Positions 1-9,656 of a stretch of DNA of 64,000 nt are shown here, piece by piece (the first letter of the stretch is position 1; each line of letters begins with the position of its first letter). Made by a program: the position numbers and the translations under genes. This DNA is from Rebecca billardiae RCC1528 (taxonomy: Eukaryota > Haptophyta). The notes beneath the pieces are model-generated. The model was not told the origin of the DNA, searched no databases, and was given only the letters and a program-made list of their open reading frames with translations. The stretch is taken from contig OZ251225.1 in the NCBI GenBank assembly GCA_965240325.2, positions 3,534,001-3,598,000 on the forward strand. The letters run 5' to 3'.

Positions 1-1262
1 CGGCGGTTGGTATCTAGAGTCTAAAACCCGCAAGCCTTATTGAAAATACCCGCGCAGCTATTCGTTGCCAGCCCATTCCATAGTCACTGACTTACCGAGC
101 TGGCGAGCTCAAAACCTGCCGCCGTCGCAAGCACGTGCGCAGGTTTCTTCGGGGGTGGCGAGCGAGCCGCGACGACTCTTGGTCCAAGGGGGCGCTCGAT
201 GGGCAGGTGCGCGTGGCGAGTGCCGAGTGGCGCCTGGAGCGCGCGTCTGCGGCGGGTCCCGACGGCCGTCGACATCGCGTTCGTGCCCGCTCACTAGTCA
301 CTCCGCACGCCCCTGCCGCGCCCTGTCGATGCCTGCGCGGCCGGCCGCGCGGCCGCGCCGCCGCCGCCGCAGCCGCCGCCCTGTGTTCGGGCTCTCGCAA
401 GCTCGGGGGCAGCGGCGCAAGTGATGCCGGACTGATCGATCTCTGAGTCTCCGACTTCACCACACGCCCCCCTTGCCATGCCTCTCCGCCAGGGTCTCCC
501 AGAACTCTTCTTCAGAGCAGGCGCAAGTCGAACTGGCCGCGGCCCCGGCGCCGTCGGCTCGATCCCCGTGGCTGTCAGCTCCGCGTGGCCTTCAGGGCGC
601 CTGGCGTGCCACTGCCCAGAGCTGGCCGTGCCTCTGCGACGCGTGCCGAGCCTGACCGAGGTGTGTCACCCCGTGCACGCGCGGCGCGCGCAAGCACCGG
701 TGCTGCATGGCTGCTCGCACCGTGCTCCCTGGCTCGGTCAGTCAGCTCAGGCCGCGTGGGCCTGGTGTGCACGTAGAGTCGCGCTCATGCGTCGCTCACG
801 CCTCGCGCCCGCCTGTCGGCCGTCGCGCAGGCGCGCAGGTCGAACCCTACTGACCTGCAGATCATGGCCCGCGGTGCAGGGCGGAGCGCGCAGCGTGGAG
901 CCCGCACCAGCGGGCCCGAACCACGTTTCAAAAAGATCTTTGATCAAAGAAAAAAGGGACGGGGGACGATTTTCAGGGCTGGAGGAGACCGAGTTTCGAA
1001 TTTCGAGACTCCCTTACAGGTGCATCCTCGTCGAAAAAGGGCGCGTCCGCCGTCTTGAATAGTGAACAGAGGAATCAACGAAACCCGCGCCCAAGTGTGC
1101 GAGGCAGGGTAATTGTGGGTAGACTCTCCTTAATGTAGTGTGACCATAGTAAAATAATATGGCCTCGCCGCTGCAAGATGCCAAGAACGACCGTTGACAT
1201 AATCGTCCAACCAACTCCAATAGTGCGAGAGATTGAAAATACCCGCCGCAGCTATCCGTATA
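1..1262. other. Gene-free repeat-rich DNA
   Basis: No convincing gene is seen. The reading frames here are short, overlap on both strands and have Arg/Ala/Pro-rich translations typical of random GC-rich DNA. The stretch 206-842 is a diverged direct copy of 3734-4391. A short motif, TTGAAAATACCCGC near 39-52, recurs near 1233-1247 just before the first foldback element. The sub-stretch 925-1260 is less GC-rich and I see nothing recognisable in it. Confidence 0.6.
206..842 (+). repeat. Direct repeat, left copy (partner 3734-4391)
   Basis: Collinear, same-orientation similarity to 3734-4391, interrupted by small indels. Shared anchors include CGATGGGCAGGTGCGCG at the start, TGATGCCGGACTGATCGATC (about 421-440 and 3957-3976), GAGGTGTGTCA (about 658 and 4192) and CCTGTCGGCCGTCGCGCAGG (about 812 and 4362). 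The two copies flank foldback element 1 but lie in the same orientation, so they are not part of its inverted arms. Divergence is clearly higher than in the foldback arms. The origin could be an old segmental duplication or an unrecognised dispersed repeat. Confidence 0.75.
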
Positions 1263-2355
1263 GTCGGAGCAAGGGCGGTAAGGGCTGTCAACTCCTGACC
1301 AGTGGCGCCGAGTGGCGGAGGTTCCGTGCCCCTCAACTCGTGCGGCCTCGCGGCGCAGCGGCGAAGTCTCCTGGGGCGCCGCCCTGGAGGGCGCGTGGGG
1401 TGCGCACGCCGCGGGCTCCTGCGCCCGCGGCAGCGGCCGCGGACACGGCGCGCGTGGTTGGTCGCCTGCTAGACAGCACGTAGTACCCTCCCACGCCGCG
1501 CGCCGCGCTTGCCGGTGCCCTCGCCGTGCCTCAGGCCAGCCGCGCACGCGCGCCGCGCCAATGGCCAGCCGTGGCCACGAGCCAGCCGCCGGCGCGCGCG
1601 CGGTGCGCGGTGCGGTCGGCGCGGGTCGGGCGCGCGCCCGGGGCGAGGCTCGCGTATGATGGGCGCGCGTCATGCCGCCTCGCGCCGCCACCCACGAGCT
1701 TGATCACGTTGCACGCGGCTGCTGAAGAGTGCTCGTCGAGCATTCCTCGGCCATCAGAAATGAGCTTGGATAAGTGGTTGTGAGCGCATCAGTGCGACGA
1801 ACGCGGGCACTCGGGGACTTGCTTGCCATGACATGAGGCTGGCCGTGCACATATTAGTGGTCTGCGCTTGTCTATCACGCGTCGCTGCCGTCCCATGATC
1901 GTCTCAACGTGAGCATTTTCAAACATGGCAATGCACACTCGACAGCATGTAAACGCGTGCGCGCCGACCCATGCGGGCGTCAGCGCGGCGGCGCGAGGCG
2001 GCATGCCGCGCGCCCATCATACGCGAGCCTCGCCCCGGGCGCGCGCCCGACCCGCGCCGACCGCACCGCGCACCGCGCGCGCGCCGGCGGCTGGCTCGTG
2101 GCCACGGCTGGCCATTGGCGCGGCGCGCGTGCGCGGCTGGCCTGAGGCGCGGCGAGGGCACCGGCGAGCGCGGCGCGCGGCGTGGGAGGGTACTACGTGC
2201 TGTCTAGCAGGCGACCAACCACGCGCGCCGTGTCCGCGGCCGCTGCCGCGGGCGCAGGAGCCCGCGGCGTGCGCACCCCACGCGCCCTCCAGGGCGGCGC
2301 CCCAGGAGACTTAGCCGCTGCGCCGCGCGGCCGCACGAGTTGAGGGGCCCCCAAC

Positions 2356-3560
2356 CAAGGGTAGTAAGGGTGAGCAACTCCGCTGGCGACAGCCGCGGAG
2401 GTCGGGAGGGCTCTGTTTGCCTCGCGAGCGGAGCGGAGCGAGTACTATCAGCGGCGGAGGGCGCTGAGGCCGCGCACGGCGTGAGGCGCGGCGTCGGCCG
2501 AGTCGGTCCGCGGAGGATGCGCGGCTCTTGGCCCGCTGCGCAGCGGCAGTGCACCTCACTTTGCTCCAAGCGCCGTCCTCCGCGTCGCCTTCTTCCCGCC
2601 TTGGAGCAGCACGCATGTGCGCGCCGCCGCATCGAATGCGGCACGGGCTTGCTCAGACGACCGCGCGCGCGTGGCGCGCGACTTGGTCGACCGCACGCGC
2701 GCGCTGCCGCGGGGCAAGGTAGCGCCACCGTATACGCGCGCCGTGCCCGCGCGAGCCTTTGCTCACGGCCATCTCATGAGCGTAGTGCTCGCTTGTCTGT
2801 TGCTCTCACGAATGTTTCGCTGTGCCTCACGCCGACGCTCGTCGGGTCGATCAGCGACTCATGAGCGTAGTGCTCGCTTGTCTGTTGCTCTCACGAATGT
2901 TTCGCTGTGCCTCACGCCGACGCTCGTCGGGTCGATCAGCGAGGTGTTGAGTGACATTGGATACCCAGGACGAAGGCCTAGTCTTGTGTATCCCTTCTCA
3001 GCACGAACGCAAGCGGACGCTAAGGCTCCGCATCGATGGTACTAACACTCACGCTGCTGTCTTCTCTAGCTTACTTCAGTTGCCAGCACTGTGCTGCGCA
3101 GACAGCACTCTTGACATGTGTGTGAGCTCGCACTCACGTCCATGCACACGCTCTCGCGCGGGCACGGCGCGTATGCGGTGGCGCTACATTGCACCGCGGC
3201 AGCACGCGCGCGCAGCCGACCAAGTCGCGCGCCACGCGCGTGCGGTCGTCTGAGCAAGCCTGTGCCGCATTCGATGCGGCGGCGCGCACATGCGTGCTGC
3301 TCCAAGGCGGGAAGGAGGCGACGAGGAGGACGGCGCTCGGGGCAAAGTGAGGTGCACTGCCGCTGCGCAGCGGGCCGAGCGCCGCGCATCCTCCGCGGAC
3401 CGACTCGGCCGACGCCGCGCCTCACGCCGTGCGCGGCCTCAGCGCCCTCCGCCGCTGATAGTACTCGCTCCGCTCCGCTCGCACCGGGCGCCGAGGCAAA
3501 CAGAGCCCTCCCGACCTCCGCGGCTGTCGCCAGCGGAGTTGCTCACCCTTACTACCCTTG
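2356..3560. mobile_element. Foldback element 2 (FB2), nested in FB1
   Basis: Left arm 2356-2755 and right arm 3153-3560 are inverted copies of about 400 bp with few mismatches. The termini read CAAGGGTAGTAAGGGT and its reverse complement, the same terminal pattern as FB1 and FB3. The 7-mers CCCCAAC at 2349-2355 and 3561-3567 are an exact target site duplication. Removing FB2 and one 7-mer restores the FB1 right arm so that it aligns with the FB1 left arm, which proves insertion into an existing FB1. The 397-bp centre holds a perfect 85-bp tandem duplication. There is no coding capacity that I would defend. Confidence 0.92.
2773..2942 (+). repeat. Two perfect 85-bp tandem copies
   Basis: The unit starts CTCATGAGCGTAGTGCTCGC at 2773 and again at 2858, and the second copy ends at 2942. 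The copies look identical, so the duplication is recent. It lies in the unpaired centre of foldback element 2. Confidence 0.95.
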
Positions 3561-3733
3561 CCCCAACCTCCGCCACTCGGCGCCACTGGGAGTTGACAGC
3601 CCTTACCGCCCTTGGTCGGAGCCGGAGGGGGCGCGGCGCCCGCGCGGCGTGTGCGGCCCGCGTTTGCACGCCGCGGCTGCGGCGACAGGAGCTCAGGAGG
3701 CGCCAGCCACGAGCGACCGACGGGTGAGGACGG

Positions 3734-4391
3734 CGATGGGCAGGTGCGCGCGGCGAGTGGCGCCTGGAGCGCGCGGCTGCGGCGGGTCCCGACTGCCGTC
3801 GACATCGCGTTCGTGCCCCCGCTCACTCCGCGCGCCCCCGCCGCCCCGTGTCGATGCCTGCGCGCGGCCGCGCGCCCGGTCGCCGGGGCGCCCGGCGGCC
3901 GCGCCGCGGCAGCCGCCCTGTATTCGGGCTCTCGCAAGCTCGGGGGCAGCGGCGCCTGATGCCGGACTGATCGATCTCTGAGTCTTCGACTTCACCACGC
4001 GCCGCCCTTGCCATGCCTTTCCGGGGAGCGCCGACGATCCGAGTCCATCCATCGTCGACGGTCGACTCTGAGCGAGGGCTACGCCTCGGAACTGAACGGT
4101 ACTCTACGAGGAGGACGAGCTGCGCGGGCGACGGTGGTGCGTGACGTCCCCAGAGCTGGCTGTGCCTCTGCAACGCGTGCCGAGCCTGATCGAGGTGTGT
4201 CAGCCCGTGCACGCGCGGCGTGCGCGAACGATCCGTGACTGGACACTGGTGCCCGCTCGCACCTCCGACCTCGGCACCGTGCTCCCTCGGGCTGTCAGCT
4301 CCGCGTGGCCTGGCGTGCACGTAGAGTTGCGCTCATGCGTCGATCACGCCTCGCGCCCGCCTGTCGGCCGTCGCGCAGGCGCTGGTCGAAC
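3734..4391 (+). repeat. Direct repeat, right copy (partner 206-842)
   Basis: See the left copy for the shared anchors. The end of this copy (about 4280-4391) also resembles the units at 4510-4645 and 4890-5000, so the region 3.7-5.25 kb contains several diverged members of one repeat family. No gene is supported within it. Confidence 0.75.
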
Positions 4392-4509
4392 CCTACTCGG
4401 ACCAGTGCAAATCATCTACTACTATCCTGGCGCTGCCGGTGCGCGGTGACCCGCGGCGGACAGCGCCACAGCGGTCAGTCAGCAGCAGCGGCCCGAACGA
4501 ATCCGCGGC

Positions 4510-5249
4510 CCCGCACCGTGCTCCCTGGCTGTCAGCTTCGCGTGGCCTGGCGTGCACGTGGAGTCGCGCTCATGCGTCGATCACGCCTCGTCGCATCCGC
4601 CTGTACACAATCGGCGCCGCGCCGGCGGCTGCGAAGTGCGATGGGCCCGCGCCCGGCGCGGCGGGCGGCGGCGCGCCGCTGGAGTCTAGTTGTACGGGCA
4701 TGCAACTCCGGGTCTGTCAATAGACGACTGCGATGGAGGGTGCACCGCCACCGCGGGCCCTGAACTACGTTCGTTCTACGGAAAAGGACCGCGGAACGCG
4801 GTCATCTACTCCTGCGCTGCTGGCGTCGCGGCGACGACGGTCAGCGGCAGGCCCGAACGAACGTTCGCCAATGCGCGGTCCCGCGCCGTCGGCTCCCTGG
4901 CTGTCAGTCAGCTCCGCCGGTGGCCTGGCGTGCAAGAGTCGCGCTCGTGCGTCGATCACGCCGAGTCGCATCCGCCTGTCGGCCGTCGCGCACGCGCAGG
5001 GGGTCAGGTAAGGGCCGTCTGTGATGAGGGCAGCTCGGCCGACGACCGACATCCACACTCGGCGCACGCCAGCCGCCGACGCGCCCGCGCCCGGCCGGCC
5101 GGCCGGGCCGGCGGCGGCGCGGCGCTGGGCGGCGCGCCGCTGGATGGAGTCTAGTTACCGTACGGGACGACTGCGACGGAGGGTGCACCGCCACCGCGGG
5201 CCCCGAACTACGTTCGTTCTACGGAAAAGGACCGCGGAACGCGGTCATA
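4510..5249 (+). repeat. Tandem-like repeat units before the 5.4-kb gene
   Basis: Two collinear units of a few hundred bases occupy about 4510-4806 and 4890-5249. Both begin GCTCCCTGGCTGTCAG. Both end with an 83-bp segment (4723-4805 and 5166-5248) that is nearly identical and contains GACCGCG-GAA-CGCGGTC, a perfect 7-bp stem with a 3-base loop. The unit starts also match 724-830 and 4280-4380. No open frame here looks like a protein. Confidence 0.8.
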
Positions 5250-5431
5250 TTGATATGGCACTATGTCTATGCGCGGCCTCCGGCATGACGGCAGACGGCT
5301 CTAGATACAGGGCCTCATGCACTGGCCACAGTCACGGGCGGCCGGCTGCCGCAGGCGGAGGGGTCTGGGCCGGTGCAGCCGGGCGCGGCATCCGAGCTAA
5401 CGGCGGTGAGCATGCGGACGTACCCGCCATC

Positions 5432-5914
5432 TCACGAGCCCCATCCTTTCGCGCGCAGGACCGCCCGATTGAACTCCTTCGTCTTGGGGTCGATCGTCAG
5501 GTCGAGCTTGGCGCATGGCACACCTGAACCAGGCGTGGTGCACAGAGCGTAGTGGTCACGCACCTTGCCGACGAGGGCATCCACTGACTCGCATTCGCCG
5601 GCGAAGGCATACACCTTTTCGAGACGCTTCGGGTCGTCGGTCGTGCAGATCTTCGTGCGCCGGATCTCGGGCGGAAGCGTGAAGAGCCACACGATCGCCA
5701 CCAGCAGAACAGCAAAGATGCGCACCCCCACCTCCTCCGATTGCTGGATCGAGCTTGGCTTCTTGCTCACCTCCTCCGAGGGGTCACTGCGCATGTGGAG
5801 GCGGTTCAGCGGACTGATGGCAGGCCTCTGGACAGCAGGGAGCGCCGCCGCCGCGCGGGGCAGCACGGGCACATAGCTTGTGCTGAGGACCGCGGTGAGA
5901 GTGACGGTCGCCAT
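5432..5914 (-). CDS. Unknown single-pass membrane protein, probably plastid-targeted
   Basis: I do not recognise this 160-residue protein. The ATG at 5914 was chosen because the frame upstream of it is antisense to clpP and looks non-coding. The N-terminus is Ala/Thr/Ser/Pro-rich with an S-Y-V-P motif at residues 13-16, similar to the aromatic cleavage site of red-lineage plastid presequences. One hydrophobic segment, about residues 63-80 ([17 protein letters not shown]), would span a membrane. The C-terminal half carries four cysteines (90, 108, 125, 134) that could form disulfides, which would suit a lumenal or intermembrane side. The gene is divergent from clpP with 129 bp between the starts. 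The coding call rests on length, the membrane segment and normal composition. Function is unknown. Confidence 0.75.
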   Translation of the reverse strand: MATVTLTAVLSTSYVPVLPRAAAALPAVQRPAISPLNRLHMRSDPSEEVSKKPSSIQQSEEVGVRIFAVLLVAIVWLFTLPPEIRRTKICTTDDPKRLEKVYAFAGECESVDALVGKVRDHYALCTTPGSGVPCAKLDLTIDPKTKEFNRAVLRAKGWGS

Positions 5915-6043
5915 CGCCTCGATCGAGCCTCCCGGAGTCCCGGTCCGGTGTCTGCAGCATCCGGACCTTCCGCGAGTGTTCGGCGGCTCGCGCCCGCACG
6001 CGCGCGACTTGGGCGTGAGCGCGGCCGAGCGAACAGGCACGCC
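5915..6043. promoter_or_regulatory. Short divergent promoter region
   Basis: Only 129 bp separate the start codons of the unknown membrane protein (minus) and clpP (plus). Both promoters and 5' leaders must lie here or overlap the opposite gene. I see no clear TATA box, so the assignment rests on gene geometry only. Confidence 0.5.
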
Positions 6044-6865
6044 ATGTTGACCATCGCGGTTGCCGCTCTCGCGTACGTCGCGCCCCTGGAGGGCGGCGCG
6101 CGCGGGCTGCGCGGGATGGCGCAGGCGCGTGCCTCGCCGCTCGCCATCTCCTCGCTGTGGACCCCGTACGGTGGCCCCGTGTCCATGCCTGACGAGCCGG
6201 AGATCGACCCGCGCCGCCCTGATCAGCCAGACAAGCAGCCGGGCCCGATGCGCTCGCCGGTGCAGCTGCCGACCGTGGGCTTTGGGGACAAGCAGATGGA
6301 CGTCGTCTCGCGTCTCCTCTCGGATCGGATCCTCCTTCTCGGATCGCAGGTCGACGACGAGCGCGGCAACGTGCTCGTCGCGCAGCTGCTCTACCTCGCG
6401 GGCGAGGATGGATCGAAGGACTGCACGCTGTACATCAACTCGCCGGGCGGCTCCGTCTCGGCCGGTATGGCGATCTTCGACACGATGCACTACGTGCCGT
6501 GCGATGTGAGCACGTGCTGCTTCGGCACGGCCGCGTCGATGGGCGCCTTCCTCCTGGGCGCGGGCACGGAGGGCAAGCGCCGCTCGCTGCCGAACTCGCG
6601 CATCATGATCCACCAGCCGCTCGGCGGCGCGCAGGGGCAGGCGGCGGATATCGAGATCCAGGCGAAGGAGATCCTCTTCGTGCGCGCGGTGCTCAACCAG
6701 TACATCGCTGACTTCACGGGCCAGCCCGTCGAGAAGATCGAGGAGGACTGCGACCGCGACTTCTTCATGACGCCGGAGGAGGCGAAGGACTACGGCATTA
6801 TCGACGAGGTGATCCAGACGAAGCGCATGATGTCCAAGCCTCCGCGGCCGGAGCTCGTGTACTGA
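6044..6865 (+). CDS. clpP: ATP-dependent Clp protease proteolytic subunit, plastid-targeted
   Basis: The 273-residue protein is the serine peptidase core of the Clp protease, which degrades unfolded stromal proteins with a ClpC/ClpX chaperone. The catalytic triad is complete: Ser165 in [10 protein letters not shown], His190 in MIHQPLGG and Asp239 in DRDFFM. The spacings of 25 and 49 residues match bacterial ClpP exactly. The peptidase fold covers about residues 75-265. The N-terminus [14 protein letters not shown] looks like a signal peptide followed by a Y-V-A-P cleavage motif, then a Pro/Asp-rich stretch, as expected for a nuclear gene whose product enters a complex plastid. The ATG at 6044 gives this presequence; the frame is open further upstream but there it overlaps the divergent gene. 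No intron is needed. Confidence 0.95.
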   Translation: MLTIAVAALAYVAPLEGGARGLRGMAQARASPLAISSLWTPYGGPVSMPDEPEIDPRRPDQPDKQPGPMRSPVQLPTVGFGDKQMDVVSRLLSDRILLLGSQVDDERGNVLVAQLLYLAGEDGSKDCTLYINSPGGSVSAGMAIFDTMHYVPCDVSTCCFGTAASMGAFLLGAGTEGKRRSLPNSRIMIHQPLGGAQGQAADIEIQAKEILFVRAVLNQYIADFTGQPVEKIEEDCDRDFFMTPEEAKDYGIIDEVIQTKRMMSKPPRPELVY

Positions 6866-7690
6866 GCGAGACCGGCTGGCCCGGCCGCCTTGGCGAGTGC
6901 CACTAGTTCGCTCCGAGAAGGGCCGGCAGCTGTCGCGGCCAGCTGCGGCTGGCTGGCGCCGCAATCACGCGGCTCCGAGTAGTGACCGTACGGTCCGTGC
7001 ACCGCACCCCGGAATCGGATGTCCTCCGGTTAGACCGCAGCCCTCAGCCAAGGCACTGATGACAATGCCGGATGCCATCAACCCCCACCCGGAGACATCA
7101 GTTCGCGCACGCATGTAGCGTGATGTTATGATGACGATCCTGGTTCGTAGTTTCACTGTACGGTACTGAAAAAGGCTTCGTCGACGACGACCGCTGACCG
7201 CGCACCCCGCGTCCACCCAGGCTGTGACCCCAATGACATATATATATATATTGTCATTGACCGATTTGACCGCCCTGCGGCCCGCGTCATTAATTAGATG
7301 AGTAGCAGTCATCTACACTCTGCGCGCGGTGCCCGCAACCGAAGCCAGAGCCCGCGAACAGCAGTGGCACTAGTAGATCGACCAGTGAGTGCGCGACCCG
7401 GCACTGTGACGGGCTGAGCCCGCCGTATCAGAGTCCCGAATCGTCCGGTGGGCGTGCTGCGAGCATCGCATCGGAACGGAATTTAATGACGCGCGATGAA
7501 GCGCGCGCCGCCCGGCCGACGGCGACTGCTTACATCGGCCGTGACTGTGAGGCGTGACCCGCGTTAGTCGGGCCGGGTCGCGGCCGCGGGTCGTACGGCG
7601 CCGTGAACTTGACAGTAGGCGGCGCCGACGACTGTCTGGCTGCCGCCAAGCCTCGTCGATGCCATCCTCGTCAGAATCGTCTGCCGCAGC
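6866..7690. other. Intergenic region between convergent clpP and FKBP genes
   Basis: This stretch holds the 3' ends of two convergent genes. It contains a short TA run near 7239-7252. I see no open frame of convincing composition, no RNA gene and no element termini. Confidence 0.6.
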
Positions 7691-8455
7691 TCACTCCAGC
7701 TGAGGCCGCAGGCTGGTGCGCTCGGTGGTCTGCGCAGCGCGGCGTCGCACGTCGCTTGCCGACACCTTCCGTTCCTGGTCCTGGATGGAGACGGGGATGT
7801 CTTCATAGAAGCCGCGATCATTCACGTCATCGTATGCATCCAAAAGCGTCAAGTCGTAGACGAGGTCAACGGCGCGCCCACTGCGCTCCTCGTTGTTGAT
7901 CGCGTCCTGCAGCGCGTCGCGCGCCAGCTTGCTGGCAGGCAGCGGGCCGAGTGCTCCCTGCGTGAAGCCGAGCGTCTCCTGCGGCAGGACCACGCGGCGC
8001 TGGCCGCCGACGGCCATGGAGTGCAATGCAAGCTCGAGTCCCATGATCTGCTGCCCGTTGCCGTGCTTGAGGAGGTACGGCGAGCCGTTGGAGAACGTCG
8101 AGTCGAAAACGCGCAGTTCGCCGGAAGGCGCGACCGTGTATCCGACAAAGTGTATCTTTAGCAGTTGGCCCCAGCGCGGACGCGGGCCGGCGCCCGGTCG
8201 GAAGTCGTAGTACCTAAAGCCTGCATCGTCACGGAGGACGCCAGAACCAGCCTGCTCGTCGGCCATCGCTGCGGGGACCACCCTCCAAGTCGATCCAGCT
8301 CCAAGCGCGAGTGCGGCGCTGCAGACCGCGGCGCGGCGAGTCGGCTGCCCAGGGGGCGCGCGCAGCGCGCCCGAAAGCGACACGCACAGGGCGAAGGTCA
8401 GGACCGAAAGCCGGCTTATCGCCGTCAGGCGTTGGCGAGCCCAGCAACGCGACAT
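7691..8455 (-). CDS. FKBP-type peptidyl-prolyl isomerase, thylakoid lumen
   Basis: The 254-residue protein has one FKBP domain at about residues 97-205. Recognisable FKBP elements are KIHFVGYT, FDSTFSNGSP, IMGLELAL, MAVGGQRRVVLP and the closing strand VDLVYDLTLLD. FKBPs catalyse cis-trans isomerisation of prolyl bonds. Targeting is layered: a hydrophobic signal-like segment (residues 16-30), a transit region, then a twin-arginine lumenal signal with Arg40-Arg41, the hydrophobic AAVCSAALALGAG and a cleavage site near PAAMA-DEQ (65-66). This pattern is typical of the lumenal FKBPs of algae and plants. The active-site aromatic set is incomplete by eye, as in many lumenal members, so catalytic activity is uncertain. 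The start at 8455 includes the whole presequence and is divergent from TIM22. Confidence 0.93.
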   Translation of the reverse strand: MSRCWARQRLTAISRLSVLTFALCVSLSGALRAPPGQPTRRAAVCSAALALGAGSTWRVVPAAMADEQAGSGVLRDDAGFRYYDFRPGAGPRPRWGQLLKIHFVGYTVAPSGELRVFDSTFSNGSPYLLKHGNGQQIMGLELALHSMAVGGQRRVVLPQETLGFTQGALGPLPASKLARDALQDAINNEERSGRAVDLVYDLTLLDAYDDVNDRGFYEDIPVSIQDQERKVSASDVRRRAAQTTERTSLRPQLE

Positions 8456-9656
8456 CGTCGCGAGTCGGACGTCCGCAGCGGCGACGATCTGCGTCCCTCG
8501 CTCGATGACGACTCACGCAAGGGTGGTCAGGGTCGCCGACTCCAGCGGAGGCCGGCGCCGGAGCTTCGCTTCCGATTTTTTGCAGCGGCGCGGCGCGCGG
8601 GGCCGCCGCCGCTGTGGCGGGCCGCTCGGGGCGTGCACGGCGTGGGCTCGTGCGGCCGCTGCCGCGCACGCCGAGCGATCCGGCGCGGGCTCGCGGCTTG
8701 TCGATGGCCTCGCGCGCCGCAGCGCGACGCGCGCCTTGCCTAGCTTCGCCTTTCTCGCGCCTTGGCCGCCGTGCACGCGTGCGCCGCCAAACCGCAAGCT
8801 CGGCATACCTCTCAACCGAGCGTGCACGTGCCTTGCGCGACGCGACGCGGGCTTTGCCGCCAGGCGATGTAGGCGTAGTGCGAGCGTGTGCCGTGAAGCC
8901 TCAGCGCGGATCGAGCGTGTCTTCAACGTCTCGGTCAGCTGTCGACAACTGCTGACGCATCGACCACCAATGGACATCACGGGCCTCCGTTGAACGATGG
9001 GATATCGCGACGCTGCGACTCGTGAAGACTAGTCGAGCGTTGTAGCCAAAACGATGAACGCCACTATGACGTGTGTGTGAGCCTTGCGTGACGATGCGAC
9101 GTGACGATCGCCCCGGCAAGAGAGTCAGTCGTGCAGCTTTCAGCACTGCTCAACGAACAGACGGTCCACGCGCGTACGCGGCCTCGTTTCATTGTTCTCG
9201 ATCCGCGCTGAGGCTTCACGGCACGCGCTCGCACTACGCCTACATCGCCTGGCGGCAAAGCCCGCGTCGCGTCGCGCAAGGCACGTGCACACTCGGCTGA
9301 GAGGTATGCCGAGCTTGCGGTTTGGCGGCGCACGCGTGCACGGCGGCCAAGGCGCGAGAAAGGCGAAGCTAGGCAAGGCGCGCGTCGCGCTGCGGCGCGC
9401 GAGGCCATCGACAAGCCGCGAGCCCGCGCCGGATCGCTCGGCGTGCGCGGCAGCGGCCGCACGAGCCCACGCCGTGCACGCCCCGAGCGGCCCGCCACAG
9501 CGGCGGCGGCCCCGCGCGCCGCGCCGCTGCAAAAAATCGGAAGCGAAGCTCCGGCGCCGGCCTCCGCTGGAGTCGGCGACCCTGACCACCCTTGACTCAC
9601 GAGTCTCGGCCCAGCCGAGCAGGACACACACCTTTGCCGAGCCACATCTGCGCAGG
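8456..9656. promoter_or_regulatory. FKBP/TIM22 divergent promoter split by FB3
   Basis: The FKBP start (8455, minus) and the TIM22 start (9657, plus) face away from each other. Foldback element 3 fills 8518-9594. Without the element and one 7-bp target copy, the gap would be only 117 bp, close to the 129 bp between clpP and its divergent neighbour. This is probably a bidirectional promoter that now carries a transposon. No core promoter motif is obvious. Confidence 0.6.
8518..9594. mobile_element. Foldback element 3 (FB3)
   Basis: The element is 1077 bp, with left arm 8518-8915 and right arm 9198-9594 as inverted copies of about 398 bp with very few differences, and a 282-bp centre. The termini read CAAGGGTGGTCAGGGT and its reverse complement. 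The 7-mers ACTCACG at 8511-8517 and 9595-9601 form an exact target site duplication. The terminus follows the consensus CAAGGGYRGTMAGGGY shared with FB1 and FB2, and all three have C-R-ACTCC at bases 20-26, yet the inner arm sequence differs between elements. No transposase is encoded. The near-identity of the arms suggests recent insertion or arm-to-arm gene conversion. Confidence 0.93.

Larger units (their letters stand above)
1270..3614. mobile_element. Foldback element 1 (FB1), split by FB2
   Basis: A long terminal inverted repeat element. The left arm 1270-1690 (421 bp) pairs with the right arm 1983-2355 plus 3568-3614 (420 bp together); a 292-bp non-repeated centre, 1691-1982, lies between. 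The right arm is interrupted by FB2 (2356-3560) and its duplicated target. The termini read CAAGGGCGGTAAGGGC and its reverse complement. The flanking 7-mers GTCGGAG at 1263-1269 and 3615-3621 match exactly and are read as the target site duplication. Without FB2 the element would be about 1.13 kb. No transposase reading frame is present, so it would be non-autonomous. The superfamily is unassigned; a 7-bp duplication is uncommon. Confidence 0.9.

Noticed and set aside
2357-2372. Telomere-like AGGGT motifs at foldback ends
   Set aside because: Only one or two degenerate motifs, part of the transposon terminus and not a tandem array.
3118-3981. A 287-codon frame and other frames in 1-5400
   Set aside because: They follow the arms of foldback elements and direct repeats, with mirror frames on the other strand and biased composition.
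839-4395. tRNA-like GGTCGAACCCTAC at 839 and 4385
   Set aside because: No acceptor or anticodon stem can be formed around it; it is part of the direct repeat.
5741-6043. Upstream extension of clpP by 101 codons
   Set aside because: It overlaps the divergent gene and destroys the signal-peptide-like N-terminus; the ATG at 6044 is preferred.
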